64,000 bases of DNA from Microbacterium testaceum (GTDB lineage Bacteria > Actinomycetota > Actinomycetes > Actinomycetales > Microbacteriaceae), in contig NZ_LDRU01000001.1 of NCBI RefSeq assembly GCF_001476285.1, forward strand, positions 1 through 64,000, given 5' to 3'. A program made the translations under genes and the position numbers. The notes under the pieces are model-generated. The model saw nothing but the letters and a program-made list of their open reading frames with translations, made no database searches and had not been told where the DNA came from. This document shows positions 26,580 through 36,208 of the stretch, one piece after another; the first letter of the stretch is position 1, and every line of letters begins with the position of its first letter.

Positions 26580-27874
26580 GAACCGTCGACCTCGTCTCCA
26601 CCGCCGTCGCGAACACATTCCGCTCGAAGACGCGCACGATCCTCACGGTGCTCGCGATCTTCGTCGGCGCCTTCACCCTCACCATCACGAACGGTCTGGG
26701 CACGGGCATCAACGCGTTCATCGACAGCACCGTCGCCTCGATGGGCGCCTCCGACGTGCTGACCGTGACGAAGACCACCACGGCGACCTCGACCGGGCCG
26801 CAGAAATACGATCCGGATGCCGTCGCCTCGGCGTCGCAACCCGGGGGGCGCCCCGGCGGCACGACGGAAGTGACCGCGCTCACCGACCAGGACATCACGA
26901 CGATCGGCGGAATCGCGGGCGTCGAGAAGGTCGTCCCCGTGACGTCGGTGTCGATCGACTACGTCGAGGCAGCGGGCGGCGACCCGTACGTGGCACAGGT
27001 CGGTAGCCTCGTCGCCGGCCAGACCCCGCGGATCGCCGACGGGTCCGCACCCGACGACGGCTCCGACACGCTGCAGGTCGCCCTCCCTTCGGCACTGGTG
27101 ACGCCCCTCGGCTTCGCGGACGCCGCGGACGCGGTCGGGGCGACCGTGACGATCGCGGTGACCGACCCGGTGCGCACACAGCATCTCGTCGAGGCGACCG
27201 TGACCGGGGTCACCGAAGACGCGTTCGGCGGCACCACCTCGCTCACGACGAACACTGCCCTCGAGAAGGAGCTGTTCACGCTGCAGAACACCGGGGTCCC
27301 CGCCGACCAGCTCGACCGGTACGCCTCGGCGAGCGTGACGGTGTCGGCGGGAGCGACGCCCACGGAGATCGATCAGGTGAAGGCGGCGCTGAGCGACGCC
27401 GGCTACACGGGCACGACCGTCGCCGATCAGCTCGGCACGTTCGAGTCGGTGATCAACGGCATCGTCCTGGTGCTCAACGCGTTCGCGATCATCGCGCTGC
27501 TGGCGGCGAGCTTCGGCATCGTGAACACCCTGCTCATGTCGGTGCAGGAACGCACGCGGGAGATCGGCCTCATGAAGGCGATGGGAATGGGGAGCGGGCG
27601 GATCTTCTCGCTCTTCAGCCTCGAGGCGATCTTCATCGGCCTGCTCGGCAGCGCTCTCGGCGCGGTCATCGCGATCGGTGTCGGCACGGCGGTGAGCGCG
27701 CAGCTCGCGGCGAGCCTGTTCAGCGACCTGCCGGGGCTGCAGCTGATCGCGTTCGACCCGGTGTCGATCCTCGTGACGACCCTCGCGGTGATGGGCATCG
27801 CATTCCTCGCGGGCACTCTCCCGGCGGCGCGGGCTGCGCGGGCCGATCCCGTGGAGTCGCTGCGCTACGAGTGA
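26576..27874 (+). CDS. MacB/FtsX-type ABC permease
   Basis: 432 residues. N-terminal membrane helix (FRSKTRTILTVLAIFVGAFTL), a large extracytoplasmic domain rich in Thr, Asp and Gly (about 45-290), then three C-terminal helices with the FtsX motif SFGIVNTLLMSVQERTREIGLMKAMG. The architecture matches MacB-like permeases, which act by mechanotransmission. The gene is followed by a perfect 14-bp terminator hairpin. Confidence 0.93.
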   Translation: MRTVDLVSTAVANTFRSKTRTILTVLAIFVGAFTLTITNGLGTGINAFIDSTVASMGASDVLTVTKTTTATSTGPQKYDPDAVASASQPGGRPGGTTEVTALTDQDITTIGGIAGVEKVVPVTSVSIDYVEAAGGDPYVAQVGSLVAGQTPRIADGSAPDDGSDTLQVALPSALVTPLGFADAADAVGATVTIAVTDPVRTQHLVEATVTGVTEDAFGGTTSLTTNTALEKELFTLQNTGVPADQLDRYASASVTVSAGATPTEIDQVKAALSDAGYTGTTVADQLGTFESVINGIVLVLNAFAIIALLAASFGIVNTLLMSVQERTREIGLMKAMGMGSGRIFSLFSLEAIFIGLLGSALGAVIAIGVGTAVSAQLAASLFSDLPGLQLIAFDPVSILVTTLAVMGIAFLAGTLPAARAARADPVESLRYE

Positions 27875-27881
27875 CGGCGAA

Positions 27882-27913
27882 ACGGGCGGCGGACCTCCGG
27901 GTCCGCCGCCCGT
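27882..27913 (+). terminator. Terminator of the MacB-like operon
   Basis: ACGGGCGGCGGACC and GGTCCGCCGCCCGT, perfect 14-bp arms around a TCCG tetraloop, beginning eight bases after the permease stop. It lies between convergent genes and may also serve the minus-strand ynfA transcript. Confidence 0.85.
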
Positions 27914-27944
27914 CGGTCGCGAAGGGCCGGCGTCACGGCATCCG

Positions 27945-28298
27945 TCACGAGATCTCTCCCGCCGTCGACTGGCCCGGGGCGAACATGATGATCGCCGCGC
28001 CGACGAGGGCGATCGCCGAGCCGACGTAGTCCCAGGTCGTGGGACGGAAGCCGTCGACGACGACCCCCCACGCGAGCGAGCCGGCGATGAAGACTCCCCC
28101 GTACGCGGCGAGGACCCGCCCGAAGTTCGCGTCGGGCTGGAGCGCCGCGAAGAACCCGTAGGCGCCGAGAGCGACGATGCCCAGCAGCGCGAACCACCAG
28201 CCCCGGTTCTCGCGCACGGCCTGCCAGATGAGCCACGCCCCGCCGATCTCGGCCAGGGCGGCGACGGCGAAGAGGATGACGATCCGGGCGGTGGTCAT
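27945..28298 (-). CDS. YnfA/UPF0060-family small membrane protein
   Basis: 117 residues, four membrane helices. It has the family-defining order: [63 protein letters not shown] and [20 protein letters not shown]0060 proteins resemble small multidrug-resistance transporters; transport function is proposed for some but unproven here. It starts seven bases after the upstream membrane gene stops and is probably co-transcribed. Confidence 0.92.
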   Translation of the reverse strand: MTTARIVILFAVAALAEIGGAWLIWQAVRENRGWWFALLGIVALGAYGFFAALQPDANFGRVLAAYGGVFIAGSLAWGVVVDGFRPTTWDYVGSAIALVGAAIIMFAPGQSTAGEIS

Positions 28299-28305
28299 TC
28301 CGCCA

Positions 28306-29295
28306 TTATCCGGGTGAGCGCTCGAGGGTCGTCTCGCCCGCTCGCGCCCGCTTCCCCGCCGACACCGTCAACCCCGCCCCCTTCAGCGCGTGGAGCAGGC
28401 GTCGCGGGAGCTCGGGGACCGTCGGCGCCGTCCCTCTCGGTCGGCGCGCCATGCCGACCAGCAGCACGAGTCCGGGCCCTTCCGCCGGGCGTACGACGAT
28501 CCGCGTCGGCGGGTTGCGCGACGACACGGTCAGGCTCCGGATGCCATCGGTCCCGGCATCCATCAGCGTGACGCCGTCGATGGTCCGCACCCGCACGCGC
28601 TCCGCGCTGAGGCACAGCTCCACCGTGGTCGTGCGCGCTCGCGCGAGAGCGCCGACCACCAGGTACACGGGCGCCCCCACCGCCCAGCCGAGCAGGAGGA
28701 GGATCGCCATCGGGCCGAGCCTCTGCGCGAGGTCGGCGAAGACGAGCACGAACGTCGCCATCGCGCCGGCCGCCAGCACGCCGAGCACCGCGCCGACCGC
28801 GAGGTAGGCCGAACGTCGGAGCGGCACGACGGGGAGCCGGAGCGTCCACTCGCTGCCGCAGCGCTCCCACGCGGGCTCGATGAGCTGGGCGGCCCTCTTA
28901 TCCGAGGTCGTCTGGACGGCCGCGGTCACTCGCCCGACCAACGAGAGCCAGATCCAGCCCGCGAAGGGCGCCATCGCGAACGAAAGGGTCGAGCGCACGG
29001 TCAGCGGTACCGCCACGGGCCAGTCCCCCGGCTGCACGATCAGGAAGACCGCGAACCCGGCCGCGATCCCCAGCGCGAGGTGCGCCGCCACCGACACCGC
29101 GCGGGTCCGCACGAACGCGAGCGCGTGCAGAAGCGTCTGCGCCAGCGCCCATCCCGCAACGAGCGAGAGCAGGAAGCCCCAGAACTCCTGCGCGAGACCG
29201 AACAGCGCCACCGCCCCCGCGAAGCAGACGACCGCCCACGGGAACGGATGCCACAGCACCCGCCGCGCGAGGGATCCGGCCGGGGTGGGGGTCAC
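28306..29295 (-). CDS. Hypothetical multi-pass membrane protein
   Basis: 329 residues from GTG 29295, preceded by AAGGA at six bases; an in-frame ATG further upstream lacks a ribosome site. Four hydrophobic segments lie in the first 125 residues and two more around 170-225. The C-terminal 100 residues are soluble and rich in Thr, Arg and Val strands ([19 protein letters not shown]). No family recognised. It forms a likely two-gene transcript with ynfA. Confidence 0.7.
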   Translation of the reverse strand: MTPTPAGSLARRVLWHPFPWAVVCFAGAVALFGLAQEFWGFLLSLVAGWALAQTLLHALAFVRTRAVSVAAHLALGIAAGFAVFLIVQPGDWPVAVPLTVRSTLSFAMAPFAGWIWLSLVGRVTAAVQTTSDKRAAQLIEPAWERCGSEWTLRLPVVPLRRSAYLAVGAVLGVLAAGAMATFVLVFADLAQRLGPMAILLLLGWAVGAPVYLVVGALARARTTTVELCLSAERVRVRTIDGVTLMDAGTDGIRSLTVSSRNPPTRIVVRPAEGPGLVLLVGMARRPRGTAPTVPELPRRLLHALKGAGLTVSAGKRARAGETTLERSPG

Positions 29296-29383
29296 GGGAG
29301 TCCTTCCGGTGGGCGACCTCACGATTCTAGGAAGACCGCGCAACCCCGTCCCCGACACCGAGCGCCCGTGTCAGGCTCGACAG

Positions 29384-30409
29384 GTGAAATCCTTCCGATG
29401 CCGCGTGTGTGGGAACGCCCTCTGGTTCGAGAACTCGGTCTGCGTGTCATGCCACACCCCGCTCGGCTTCTCGCGCGACGAGGTCGAGATCGTTCCCGTC
29501 GATGCGAATGGTCGGTACATCGATGCGGAGGGACGAGCCTGGCACGTGTGCCGCAACCTGAACCTGTCGGGCTGCACGTGGCTCGCGCCGGTCGAGGGAG
29601 GGCAGTGCTCGGCCTGCGATCTCACCCGCGTGCGCCCGAACGACGCCGACGCGAAAGGGCTCTCGCAGTACCCCGTCGCCGAACGTGCGAAGCGCTGGCT
29701 GCTCGTCGAGCTCGACCGTCTCGGCTTCCCCGTCGTCGGCAAGGCCGAGGACCCCGAGCGCGGCCTCTGCTTCGACCTGCTGTCGAGCGTCGCCGAGGAC
29801 GTCACGATCGGCCACGCGGACGGGGTGATCACGATCGACCTCGCCGAGAGCGACGACGCGTACCGCGTCCGGGTTCAGGAGCAGTTGGGCGAGGCGTACC
29901 GCACGATGCTCGGCCACTTCCGCCACGAGAGCGGGCACTACTTCGAGTGGATCCTCGTCGAGGGCACCGACCGCCGCAGCGAGGCGCGCGCGCTCTTCGG
30001 CGACGAGACCGCCGACTACCAGGCCGAGATCGACCGCCACTACTCCGAGGGTCCCCCGGCCGACTGGCCCGAGCGCTACATCTCGACGTACGCGACCATG
30101 CACCCCTACGAGGATTTCGCCGAGACCTGGGCGCACTACCTCCACATCACCGACACGGTCGAGACGGCCGCCGCCAACGGTCTCTCGCGCGTCGACTCCT
30201 CGGCATCCGTCCCCTTCCGCACGCTGGTGACGGATGTCTGGATGCCGCTCGCGAGCGCCCTCAACATGGTCAACCGGTCGATGGGCAAGGACGACCTCTA
30301 CCCCTTCCTCCTGCCGGATCCGGTGCTCGACAAGCTCGACTTCGTCGCGTCCCTCCGGGACGGGGAATCGGGGAACGGGTCAGCCGGCGCCGACCAGCGC
30401 TCGCGCTGA
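29384..30409 (+). CDS. Zinc-ribbon and putative metallopeptidase protein (COG4307-like)
   Basis: 341 residues from GTG 29384. An N-terminal zinc ribbon is formed by CRVCGNALWFENSVCVSC, with a second Cys cluster CRNLNLSGCTW and QCSACDLTR. The middle contains the metallopeptidase motif HESGHYFEW (HExxH in the form HESGH), and a downstream YISTYATMHPYEDFAETWAHYLH supplies Glu and His that could complete the zinc site, as in gluzincin-like families. Conserved in many proteobacteria and actinobacteria. Substrate and role unknown. Confidence 0.85.
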   Translation: MKSFRCRVCGNALWFENSVCVSCHTPLGFSRDEVEIVPVDANGRYIDAEGRAWHVCRNLNLSGCTWLAPVEGGQCSACDLTRVRPNDADAKGLSQYPVAERAKRWLLVELDRLGFPVVGKAEDPERGLCFDLLSSVAEDVTIGHADGVITIDLAESDDAYRVRVQEQLGEAYRTMLGHFRHESGHYFEWILVEGTDRRSEARALFGDETADYQAEIDRHYSEGPPADWPERYISTYATMHPYEDFAETWAHYLHITDTVETAAANGLSRVDSSASVPFRTLVTDVWMPLASALNMVNRSMGKDDLYPFLLPDPVLDKLDFVASLRDGESGNGSAGADQRSR

Positions 30410-30504
30410 GCCCCAGGAAGGTGCCGCCCCGCCATCTGGACGACGGCGAGCACCGCGGGGTGTGAGATGAGGGACAGCGATCGCGCAACCCCCGACGGTG
30501 CTCC

Positions 30505-31173
30505 TCAGGCGAACCCCGCCTTCAACGCGTCGAGGTGCGCGCGCGTCGCAGCGGCGGCGATCTCGGCCCGGCGCTCGCCGATCGCCGCGACGACGTCGGC
30601 GTGGGCGTCGTGGTCACGGCCCTCGTCCGCGACGGGGCGCAGGCGCAGCATGTCGACCATCGCTCGGCGCACGCGCGGGACGAAGCCGTCGAACATCTCG
30701 GTGAGAACGTCGTTGTGCGCCGCGACGACGATCGCGCGGTGCAGCACCATGTCGGCATCCACGTGTTCCTCGACGCTCTGCCCCGGCGCCGTGCGCTCCG
30801 CCAGCGCGCGCTTGATGGATCGCAGGTCGGACGGGGTCCGGCGCACGGCCGCGAGCGCGGCCGCCTCGACCTCGATCGCCGTGCGCGCCTCGAGCACCGT
30901 GACGATGTCGGCGCGACGGAGCACCTGCTCCCAGTCCTCGGGAACGTCGACGGCGGTGACGTACACGCCCGATCCGTGTCGCGAGTCGAGCACGCCTCGA
31001 CCCGCGAGCTGCCGGATCGCCTCGCGCACGGTGGACCGTCCCACGCCCAGTTGCGGCGCGAGGGTCGTCTCGCCCGGGAGCTTGGCGCCCAGCGCCCACT
31101 CCCCCGCCCGGATGCGCGCGAGCAGCACGTCGGCGGCCTGGTCGGCGAGGGGTACGCGTTTCAGGTCCGGCAT
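30505..31173 (-). CDS. GntR-family (FadR-type, FCD domain) transcriptional regulator
   Basis: 222 residues. Winged HTH at about 8-75 ([54 protein letters not shown]). The all-helical FCD ligand domain has [31 protein letters not shown] and a C-terminal [12 protein letters not shown]is-containing metal motif. It is divergent from the leuA leader transcript by 44 bases, and a dyad sits in the shared promoter, so autoregulation or control of leuA is plausible. Confidence 0.92.
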   Translation of the reverse strand: MPDLKRVPLADQAADVLLARIRAGEWALGAKLPGETTLAPQLGVGRSTVREAIRQLAGRGVLDSRHGSGVYVTAVDVPEDWEQVLRRADIVTVLEARTAIEVEAAALAAVRRTPSDLRSIKRALAERTAPGQSVEEHVDADMVLHRAIVVAAHNDVLTEMFDGFVPRVRRAMVDMLRLRPVADEGRDHDAHADVVAAIGERRAEIAAAATRAHLDALKAGFA

Positions 31174-31179
31174 CCTGAC

Positions 31180-31198
31180 TCCTCAACTTGTCTGAGGA
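31180..31198. promoter_or_regulatory. Candidate GntR operator in the gntR/leuA intergenic region
   Basis: TCCTCA-N7-TGAGGA, perfect 6-bp arms, three bases before a TATGCT -10-like hexamer (31201-31206) that would drive the leu leader. A protein bound here would cover the -35 to -15 zone of that promoter and the start of gntR. Confidence 0.5.
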
Positions 31199-31217
31199 CT
31201 TATGCTACCGTCTTGCC

Positions 31218-31265
31218 ATGTCCTTCCGCGGATTCCTCCTTCTTCGTCGCCACGACGGGGCCTGA
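31218..31265 (+). CDS. leuL: Leucine leader peptide
   Basis: A 15-codon open frame reading [15 protein letters not shown] that ends in TGA, 73 bases before leuA. Three consecutive leucine codons (CTC CTT CTT at 31236-31244) sit just before the first strand of a strong hairpin, the geometry expected for ribosome-mediated attenuation. A -10-like TATGCT ends 11 bases before the ATG, so the leader may be translated from a nearly leaderless transcript. Leader peptides before leuA are known in actinobacteria; this one is identified by sequence alone. Confidence 0.7.
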   Translation: MSFRGFLLLRRHDGA

Positions 31266-31292
31266 TCAGACCGGCTCCCCGTCGTGGAGCCG
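31245..31292 (+). promoter_or_regulatory. Mutually exclusive leader hairpins upstream of leuA
   Basis: Three overlapping stems are visible: CGTCG-CCA-CGACG (31245-31257); CCACGACGGGG with CCCCGTCGTGG (31250-31260 and 31277-31287, 11 perfect pairs); and CGGCTCC with GGAGCCG (31272-31278 and 31286-31292, 7-base loop). Each shares bases with the next, so only alternates can form. A ribosome stalled on the Leu codons would mask the first strands and favour the last stem. There is no T-run after any stem, so output could be translational or Rho-linked. Confidence 0.6.
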
Positions 31293-31338
31293 CACGCTGC
31301 GACGGTCGCCCCCGCGACACCCCGAGGAACCGAGAAAC

Positions 31339-33060
31339 ATGACCACCTGGAACAGGCAGCGCCCCTCGCACATGCCCTCTCACCGCTACACCGACGTCTT
31401 CTCGCGCGTCGACGTTCCCCTGGCCGACACCGAACGGCAGTGGCCGACGCGCCGCATCACCGAGGCACCGCTCTGGGTCCCCGTCGACCTGCGCGACGGC
31501 AACCAGGCGCTCGCCGAACCCATGGACCCCGAGCGCAAGCGCCTCTTCTTCGACCTCATGGTCCGGATGGGGTACACCGAGATCGAGGTGGGCTACCCCT
31601 CCGCCTCGCAGACCGACTTCGACTTCGTCCGGCTCATCGCCGAGAGCGACATCGCCCCCGACGACGTCACGATCGTCGTCTTCACCCCGGCGCGCCGCGA
31701 CCTCATCGAACGCACGGTCGCCTCGATCAGCGGCATCCGGAACGAGGTGGTCATCCACCTCTACACCGCGACGGCTCCGACCTGGCGCGAGACCGTGCTC
31801 GGCAGGGACCGCGACGAGCTGCGCGAGCTCATCCTCGCCGGAGGCCGCGACGTCTGGGAGCTCGCGGGGCACCTCCCGAACGTGCGATTCGAGTTCTCGC
31901 CCGAGGTGTTCAACCTGACCGAGCCCGACTACGTCCTCGAGATCTGCGACGCGATGACGGAGCTGTGGGATGCCACGCCCGAGCGTCCCGTCATCCTGAA
32001 TCTGCCGGCCACGGTCGAGATCGCCACCCCGAACGTGTACGCCGACCAGATCGAGTACATGCACACCCACCTCGCCCGGCGGGATGCCGTGATCCTCTCC
32101 GTGCATCCGCACAACGACCGCGGCACGGGCGTCGCCTGCGCCGAACTGGCCGTGCTCGCCGGCGCACAGCGGGTGGAGGGCTGCATCTTCGGCAACGGCG
32201 AGCGCACCGGCAACGTCGACCTCGCGACCCTCGCGCTGAACCTGCACGCGCAGGGCGTGGATCCGATGATCGACTTCTCCGACATCGACGGAGTCCGCCG
32301 GGTCGTGGAGCACTGCAACAGACTCGAGCTCTCGCCCCGGCATCCGTATGTCGGAGACCTCGTGCACACCGCCTTCAGCGGAACGCATCAGGATGCCATC
32401 CGCAAAGGCTTCGCCGAACACCGCGACCGGGCCCTCGCCGAGGGCCGCGACGAGCGCGAGATCGCGTGGCGCGTGCCCTACCTGCCGATCGACCCGGCGG
32501 ACATCGGTCGCACCTACGACGCCGTGATCCGCGTCAACTCCCAGTCCGGCAAGGGCGGCATCGCGTACCTGCTCGAGACGGCGTACGGCCTGGAGATCCC
32601 CCGCCGCCTGCAGATCGACCTGTCGCGCCAGGTGCAGCGGCACACCGACCGCACGGGCGACGAGGCCACGGCCGACGACATCTGGGCGATCTTCGCCGAG
32701 GCGTACCTGTCCGGCCCCGACGACGCCGTGCGGGTGACGTCGCTGCGGGTCGATGCGGGCGCAGAGGTGGCGGTCGAGGTCGACGGTTTCGAGTATCGCG
32801 GCGTCTCCGAGACGGGGCCGGTCGATGCGCTCGTCGGCGCTCTGGACCGCGGCGGCATCGCGCTCGAGATCCTGTCGCTTCACCAGAGCTCGCTGCGGGC
32901 GGGAGCGGATGCCGAGGCCCTCACGCTTCTCGAGTACCGCGGCCCCGACGGCCCCGCGTGGGTCGCGGGGCGGAACGGCTCCGTGCTCACCGCCTCGGTG
33001 GACGCCGTGGTCCGCGCCGCGAACGCGGTGGCGGCGTCGCGGGAGGTGGTCGGATCGTGA
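31339..33060 (+). CDS. leuA: 2-isopropylmalate synthase (long actinobacterial form)
   Basis: 573 residues. It condenses acetyl-CoA with 2-oxoisovalerate, the first committed step to leucine. N-terminal segment [17 protein letters not shown] ([18 protein letters not shown]), catalytic RDGNQAL, substrate loop [19 protein letters not shown], metal ligands in [16 protein letters not shown] and [10 protein letters not shown], then the LeuA linker ([15 protein letters not shown]) and the C-terminal regulatory domain that binds leucine (about 430-560). GAGGAAC precedes the ATG. A leader peptide with Leu codons precedes it. It overlaps a DsrE-like gene by one base. Confidence 0.92.
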   Translation: MTTWNRQRPSHMPSHRYTDVFSRVDVPLADTERQWPTRRITEAPLWVPVDLRDGNQALAEPMDPERKRLFFDLMVRMGYTEIEVGYPSASQTDFDFVRLIAESDIAPDDVTIVVFTPARRDLIERTVASISGIRNEVVIHLYTATAPTWRETVLGRDRDELRELILAGGRDVWELAGHLPNVRFEFSPEVFNLTEPDYVLEICDAMTELWDATPERPVILNLPATVEIATPNVYADQIEYMHTHLARRDAVILSVHPHNDRGTGVACAELAVLAGAQRVEGCIFGNGERTGNVDLATLALNLHAQGVDPMIDFSDIDGVRRVVEHCNRLELSPRHPYVGDLVHTAFSGTHQDAIRKGFAEHRDRALAEGRDEREIAWRVPYLPIDPADIGRTYDAVIRVNSQSGKGGIAYLLETAYGLEIPRRLQIDLSRQVQRHTDRTGDEATADDIWAIFAEAYLSGPDDAVRVTSLRVDAGAEVAVEVDGFEYRGVSETGPVDALVGALDRGGIALEILSLHQSSLRAGADAEALTLLEYRGPDGPAWVAGRNGSVLTASVDAVVRAANAVAASREVVGS

Positions 33061-33407
33061 TGACCGTCGTCCACCTCTTCCACGACGACCCCGACTCGCT
33101 CCTGATCGGCAGCCGGCTCCCCCGCCGCATGGCCGAGGCCGCGCGCCCCGACGATCCGCCCCTCGAGGTCTTCGTGTTCGACGCCGCGCAGCGTCGCCTC
33201 GGGCGCACCGACACCGACCTCGACCGCCGCTTCAACGAGCAGATCGACGAACTGCTCGCCGCCGGAATCCCCGTGGGCGCGTGCATCACGCTCGCGCGGG
33301 CCGACGGCCTCGAAGACGCGCTGCGCGCCCGCGGGCTGAGCCTCGTGATCGCGCGCGATGCCTTCCTGCGTTACTCGCGCGAGGGTGCCACGGTGATCGG
33401 CTTCTGA
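33060..33407 (+). CDS. DsrE-like small protein
   Basis: 115 residues; the ATG shares its first base with the leuA TGA (TGATG), so it is coupled to leuA. The pattern TVVHLFHDDPDSLLIGSRL, then LLAAGIPVGACITLARADG with one Cys, then a closing strand ATVIGF fits the DsrE/TusD sulfur-carrier-like fold. A GTG one codon upstream is an alternative start. Its role beside leuA is not evident. Confidence 0.65.
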   Translation: MTVVHLFHDDPDSLLIGSRLPRRMAEAARPDDPPLEVFVFDAAQRRLGRTDTDLDRRFNEQIDELLAAGIPVGACITLARADGLEDALRARGLSLVIARDAFLRYSREGATVIGF

Positions 33408-33457
33408 GCGAACGCGCCAGCCCGGTACCGGTCTGGAGCTCCGCATAGCATCGACAT

Positions 33458-36178
33458 ATGGGGGACAAAGGTCGACGCAAGAACGCCCTGTACCGCTCGA
33501 AATGGATGGTGCCCGTCGTCGCGGTCGCGCTGGCGGCGCTGTCCGCGGGGCTCGCGCAGGTCGCGCAGGCGCACATCCTCGCCCAGCCCGACAAGCCGAT
33601 CACCTTCCTCGTCGAGGGTGATCTCCCGTACGGGATCACCCAGGAGACCGTGGATGCCGCGGCCCGGGGCCGCGCCCTGAGCTACGAGCCGTTCACGGTG
33701 CTGGTCGTCGAGCGCGAGCTCACGTGGGACGAGTACGAGAACGGCGAGCTCCCTCGCGGCGCCGACGTCATGGTGTCGGTGGGGATCGATCCCGACGATC
33801 CCGACCTCGTCCTGCCCGATGTCTCTCGCGCCTCGGTGGCGAAACGCCTCGAGGGAGACGATTGGAACCCGAACTACTCGGCGGCCGTCGACATCCGCGA
33901 GGCCTTCCTCAACAACCTGACGCAGGGCCAGGGCCCGGGCGCCGTCGTCGGCGCGGCACTCACGGCGGCGTCGCGGGCGTTCGACGGCGGCCCCCGGTCG
34001 CCGGTGCTCTGGGTCTCCCTCGCTGCACTTCCGCTGCTCGTCGGACTGTTCATGATGGTGCTCTGGGCGCGCTATCTCGCGCGAGAGCGCAACCGGCGGC
34101 GCACCTTCTCGCGGGCGCGGCTCGAGCTCGCCCGCGTCGTCCTCGAACTCGACATCCTCGAGGCGCACGTCGACATCGCCGGCGCCGAACTCGATCGCGG
34201 TGCCGACGCTCGCGCCCGGAACGTCGCGAAGGACGTCAATGAGAAGCTCCGCAAGGACTGGGCGGCGATCCGCAAGGAGAGCCTGAAGCTCGCCCACGAG
34301 GAGCAGGTCCTCACGCGCGAGCTGCTCGACCCGTGGACCCGCGTGCACGAGCGCGGCGCTCCCGAGACGCCGCTGGATCTCGCGGAGTTCGCGAGGCGCA
34401 CGGCGGCTCTCCGCCGTCGCGCCGATGCACTCGTCGCTGCCTCGTCGCTGCGTGTCGGGCACGCCGCCGGCGGCACGATCCTCGGACGGATCGCCCTGAC
34501 CTCCACACTCGCGGTCGACGATGTCCTCGCCCGCCCGGAGCTCCTCTCCGAGAAGGAGATCGAGAGCCTCGGCCGCCAGCGGCGCGACCTCCTCGCTCTC
34601 GTACGCGAGGCCGACACGACGTTCGGCGACGACAACGGCCCCGAGGCCGTCGTGCGCCACATCGACCTGATGACCAGGTGGCGCGAAGCCGAACGCCGCC
34701 TCTCCGTCACGCTGGCGAGGATCGAGAACCGTCTCGAGAAGAAGATCCCGCGCGGCACGACCTCGCACATCGCCGCCGGGGCGCTGGATCGACGCCTCGA
34801 GGACCGGGCGCGCATCGCCACGGGAGGCGCAGCCGAGACGCTCGACGAGCTCCGCTCCTCTCTCGACCTGACCCCGCGCAAGGGCCTCCCGCCGGCGCAC
34901 CACGCCGAACGGATCCTGCTCATCGCGGACGCTCTCGACGCCGCGAGAAGCGGCACCACTCACCCGCGGAGGTCGGGATCCGGCATCCGGGTCGACAAGC
35001 TCGCACCGGACTTCACCCCTCTCACGATCGCCGGGATCCCCCTGGTGGCCGCCCTCATCGCCGGCTTCGTGGCGACGTCCGCCATGGAACGCAGCGATGC
35101 CACCTACGGACGCGAGCTGACCGGCGACGTCCCCCTCGCCAGCCTGGAGGTCGTCGGCGACCCCACCCTCCTGCCGACCTACAACAACCCCGAGGATGCC
35201 GAACGCGAAGACCCCAACATCGAGACGCTGTCGCTGGATTTCGTTCGGGATGCCATGGAGCGCACGGCACAGCGCAGCGACGACGACGCACTGCTTCCGG
35301 AGCGGATCGACCTGGTCGTTCCCCTGCTCCCGATCGACGACTACGTCACGGTTCGCTCGAACCCCGAGGTCGAGGGAGGCGTGAAGCTCGACTACTTCGA
35401 GGTGCTGGAGGCCTACGCACGTATCAAGACGGAGGTCGAGGCCGCCGTGCCGGGAACGCTCGACCCGGCGACCGGCGACGTGCGAGCGGGTCACGCGATC
35501 CTCCCCTTCTGGATCCGCGACGACGGCTCGTACGGCGTCGGTCTCCCCCTGACGGGAACGCTCAGCACCGGGACGGAGAGCCGGCTCGGAGCCTACGACT
35601 TCCTCGCGACGGAGCCCCGCTTCACGAACGAACCCGGCGAGGACTGGGCGAATCCCGCGGGGTGGGTCGTGGCATCCGAGATGATCAAACTCGGCCGCCA
35701 GTTGGAGTACAACGACCTCCGTGTGAGCTCCCTCTCCCCCGCGACGCTGTTCTGGGTCGTCGCCCTCGCGACGTGGACCGGCGTCCAGACCCTCGCGATG
35801 ATCGTGTGGTCACTCGCCCAGCTGCTCCTGCGCGGCGCCGGATCCCGCCGGACGCGCGCCCAGCTGCGCGAGCTGCGCGCCAAGCTCAACGCGCTCGCGA
35901 TGGGCCTCGACCTGTCGAGACTGGATGCCGTCGCCGTCCTCGGCACGGCCGACGGTCACCGGGGACGAGCGGCCGAGGCGGACCAGCAGCTCTACGAGAC
36001 GGTCCTGTTCACCGCCTGGCGCGAGGTGCAGGCCCTCGAGGCACTGCCCCGCCGCGAGCAGCGGGGCCCGGAGTGGCGGCAGCGCGTCGAGCGGATGAGT
36101 GCCGTGATCGATGCGCTCGCCGTGCGCGAGGCCGGGGTCGCGGAGCGGGCGCTGGTGCTCGTGCGCTCGTACAGCTGA
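33458..36178 (+). CDS. Large actinobacterial membrane protein (DUF5129/TPM-like N-terminus)
   Basis: 906 residues. A membrane anchor at about 17-38 precedes an extracytoplasmic domain (about 45-180) that resembles TPM/DUF5129 domains (ITQETVDAAARGRALSYEPFTVLVVER and VLPDVSRASVAKRL). A second helix at about 190-210 leads to a long, charged, helical and probably coiled-coil region (215-510). A third helix lies at about 527-545, followed by a second extracytoplasmic domain, a fourth helix near 766-795 and a helical C-terminus. No enzyme motif found. Probably an envelope protein; the family name is offered tentatively. Confidence 0.7.
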   Translation: MGDKGRRKNALYRSKWMVPVVAVALAALSAGLAQVAQAHILAQPDKPITFLVEGDLPYGITQETVDAAARGRALSYEPFTVLVVERELTWDEYENGELPRGADVMVSVGIDPDDPDLVLPDVSRASVAKRLEGDDWNPNYSAAVDIREAFLNNLTQGQGPGAVVGAALTAASRAFDGGPRSPVLWVSLAALPLLVGLFMMVLWARYLARERNRRRTFSRARLELARVVLELDILEAHVDIAGAELDRGADARARNVAKDVNEKLRKDWAAIRKESLKLAHEEQVLTRELLDPWTRVHERGAPETPLDLAEFARRTAALRRRADALVAASSLRVGHAAGGTILGRIALTSTLAVDDVLARPELLSEKEIESLGRQRRDLLALVREADTTFGDDNGPEAVVRHIDLMTRWREAERRLSVTLARIENRLEKKIPRGTTSHIAAGALDRRLEDRARIATGGAAETLDELRSSLDLTPRKGLPPAHHAERILLIADALDAARSGTTHPRRSGSGIRVDKLAPDFTPLTIAGIPLVAALIAGFVATSAMERSDATYGRELTGDVPLASLEVVGDPTLLPTYNNPEDAEREDPNIETLSLDFVRDAMERTAQRSDDDALLPERIDLVVPLLPIDDYVTVRSNPEVEGGVKLDYFEVLEAYARIKTEVEAAVPGTLDPATGDVRAGHAILPFWIRDDGSYGVGLPLTGTLSTGTESRLGAYDFLATEPRFTNEPGEDWANPAGWVVASEMIKLGRQLEYNDLRVSSLSPATLFWVVALATWTGVQTLAMIVWSLAQLLLRGAGSRRTRAQLRELRAKLNALAMGLDLSRLDAVAVLGTADGHRGRAAEADQQLYETVLFTAWREVQALEALPRREQRGPEWRQRVERMSAVIDALAVREAGVAERALVLVRSYS

Positions 36179-36208
36179 GAACGGGTCGGAAAGAAGCCTC
36201 ACCCTCGC

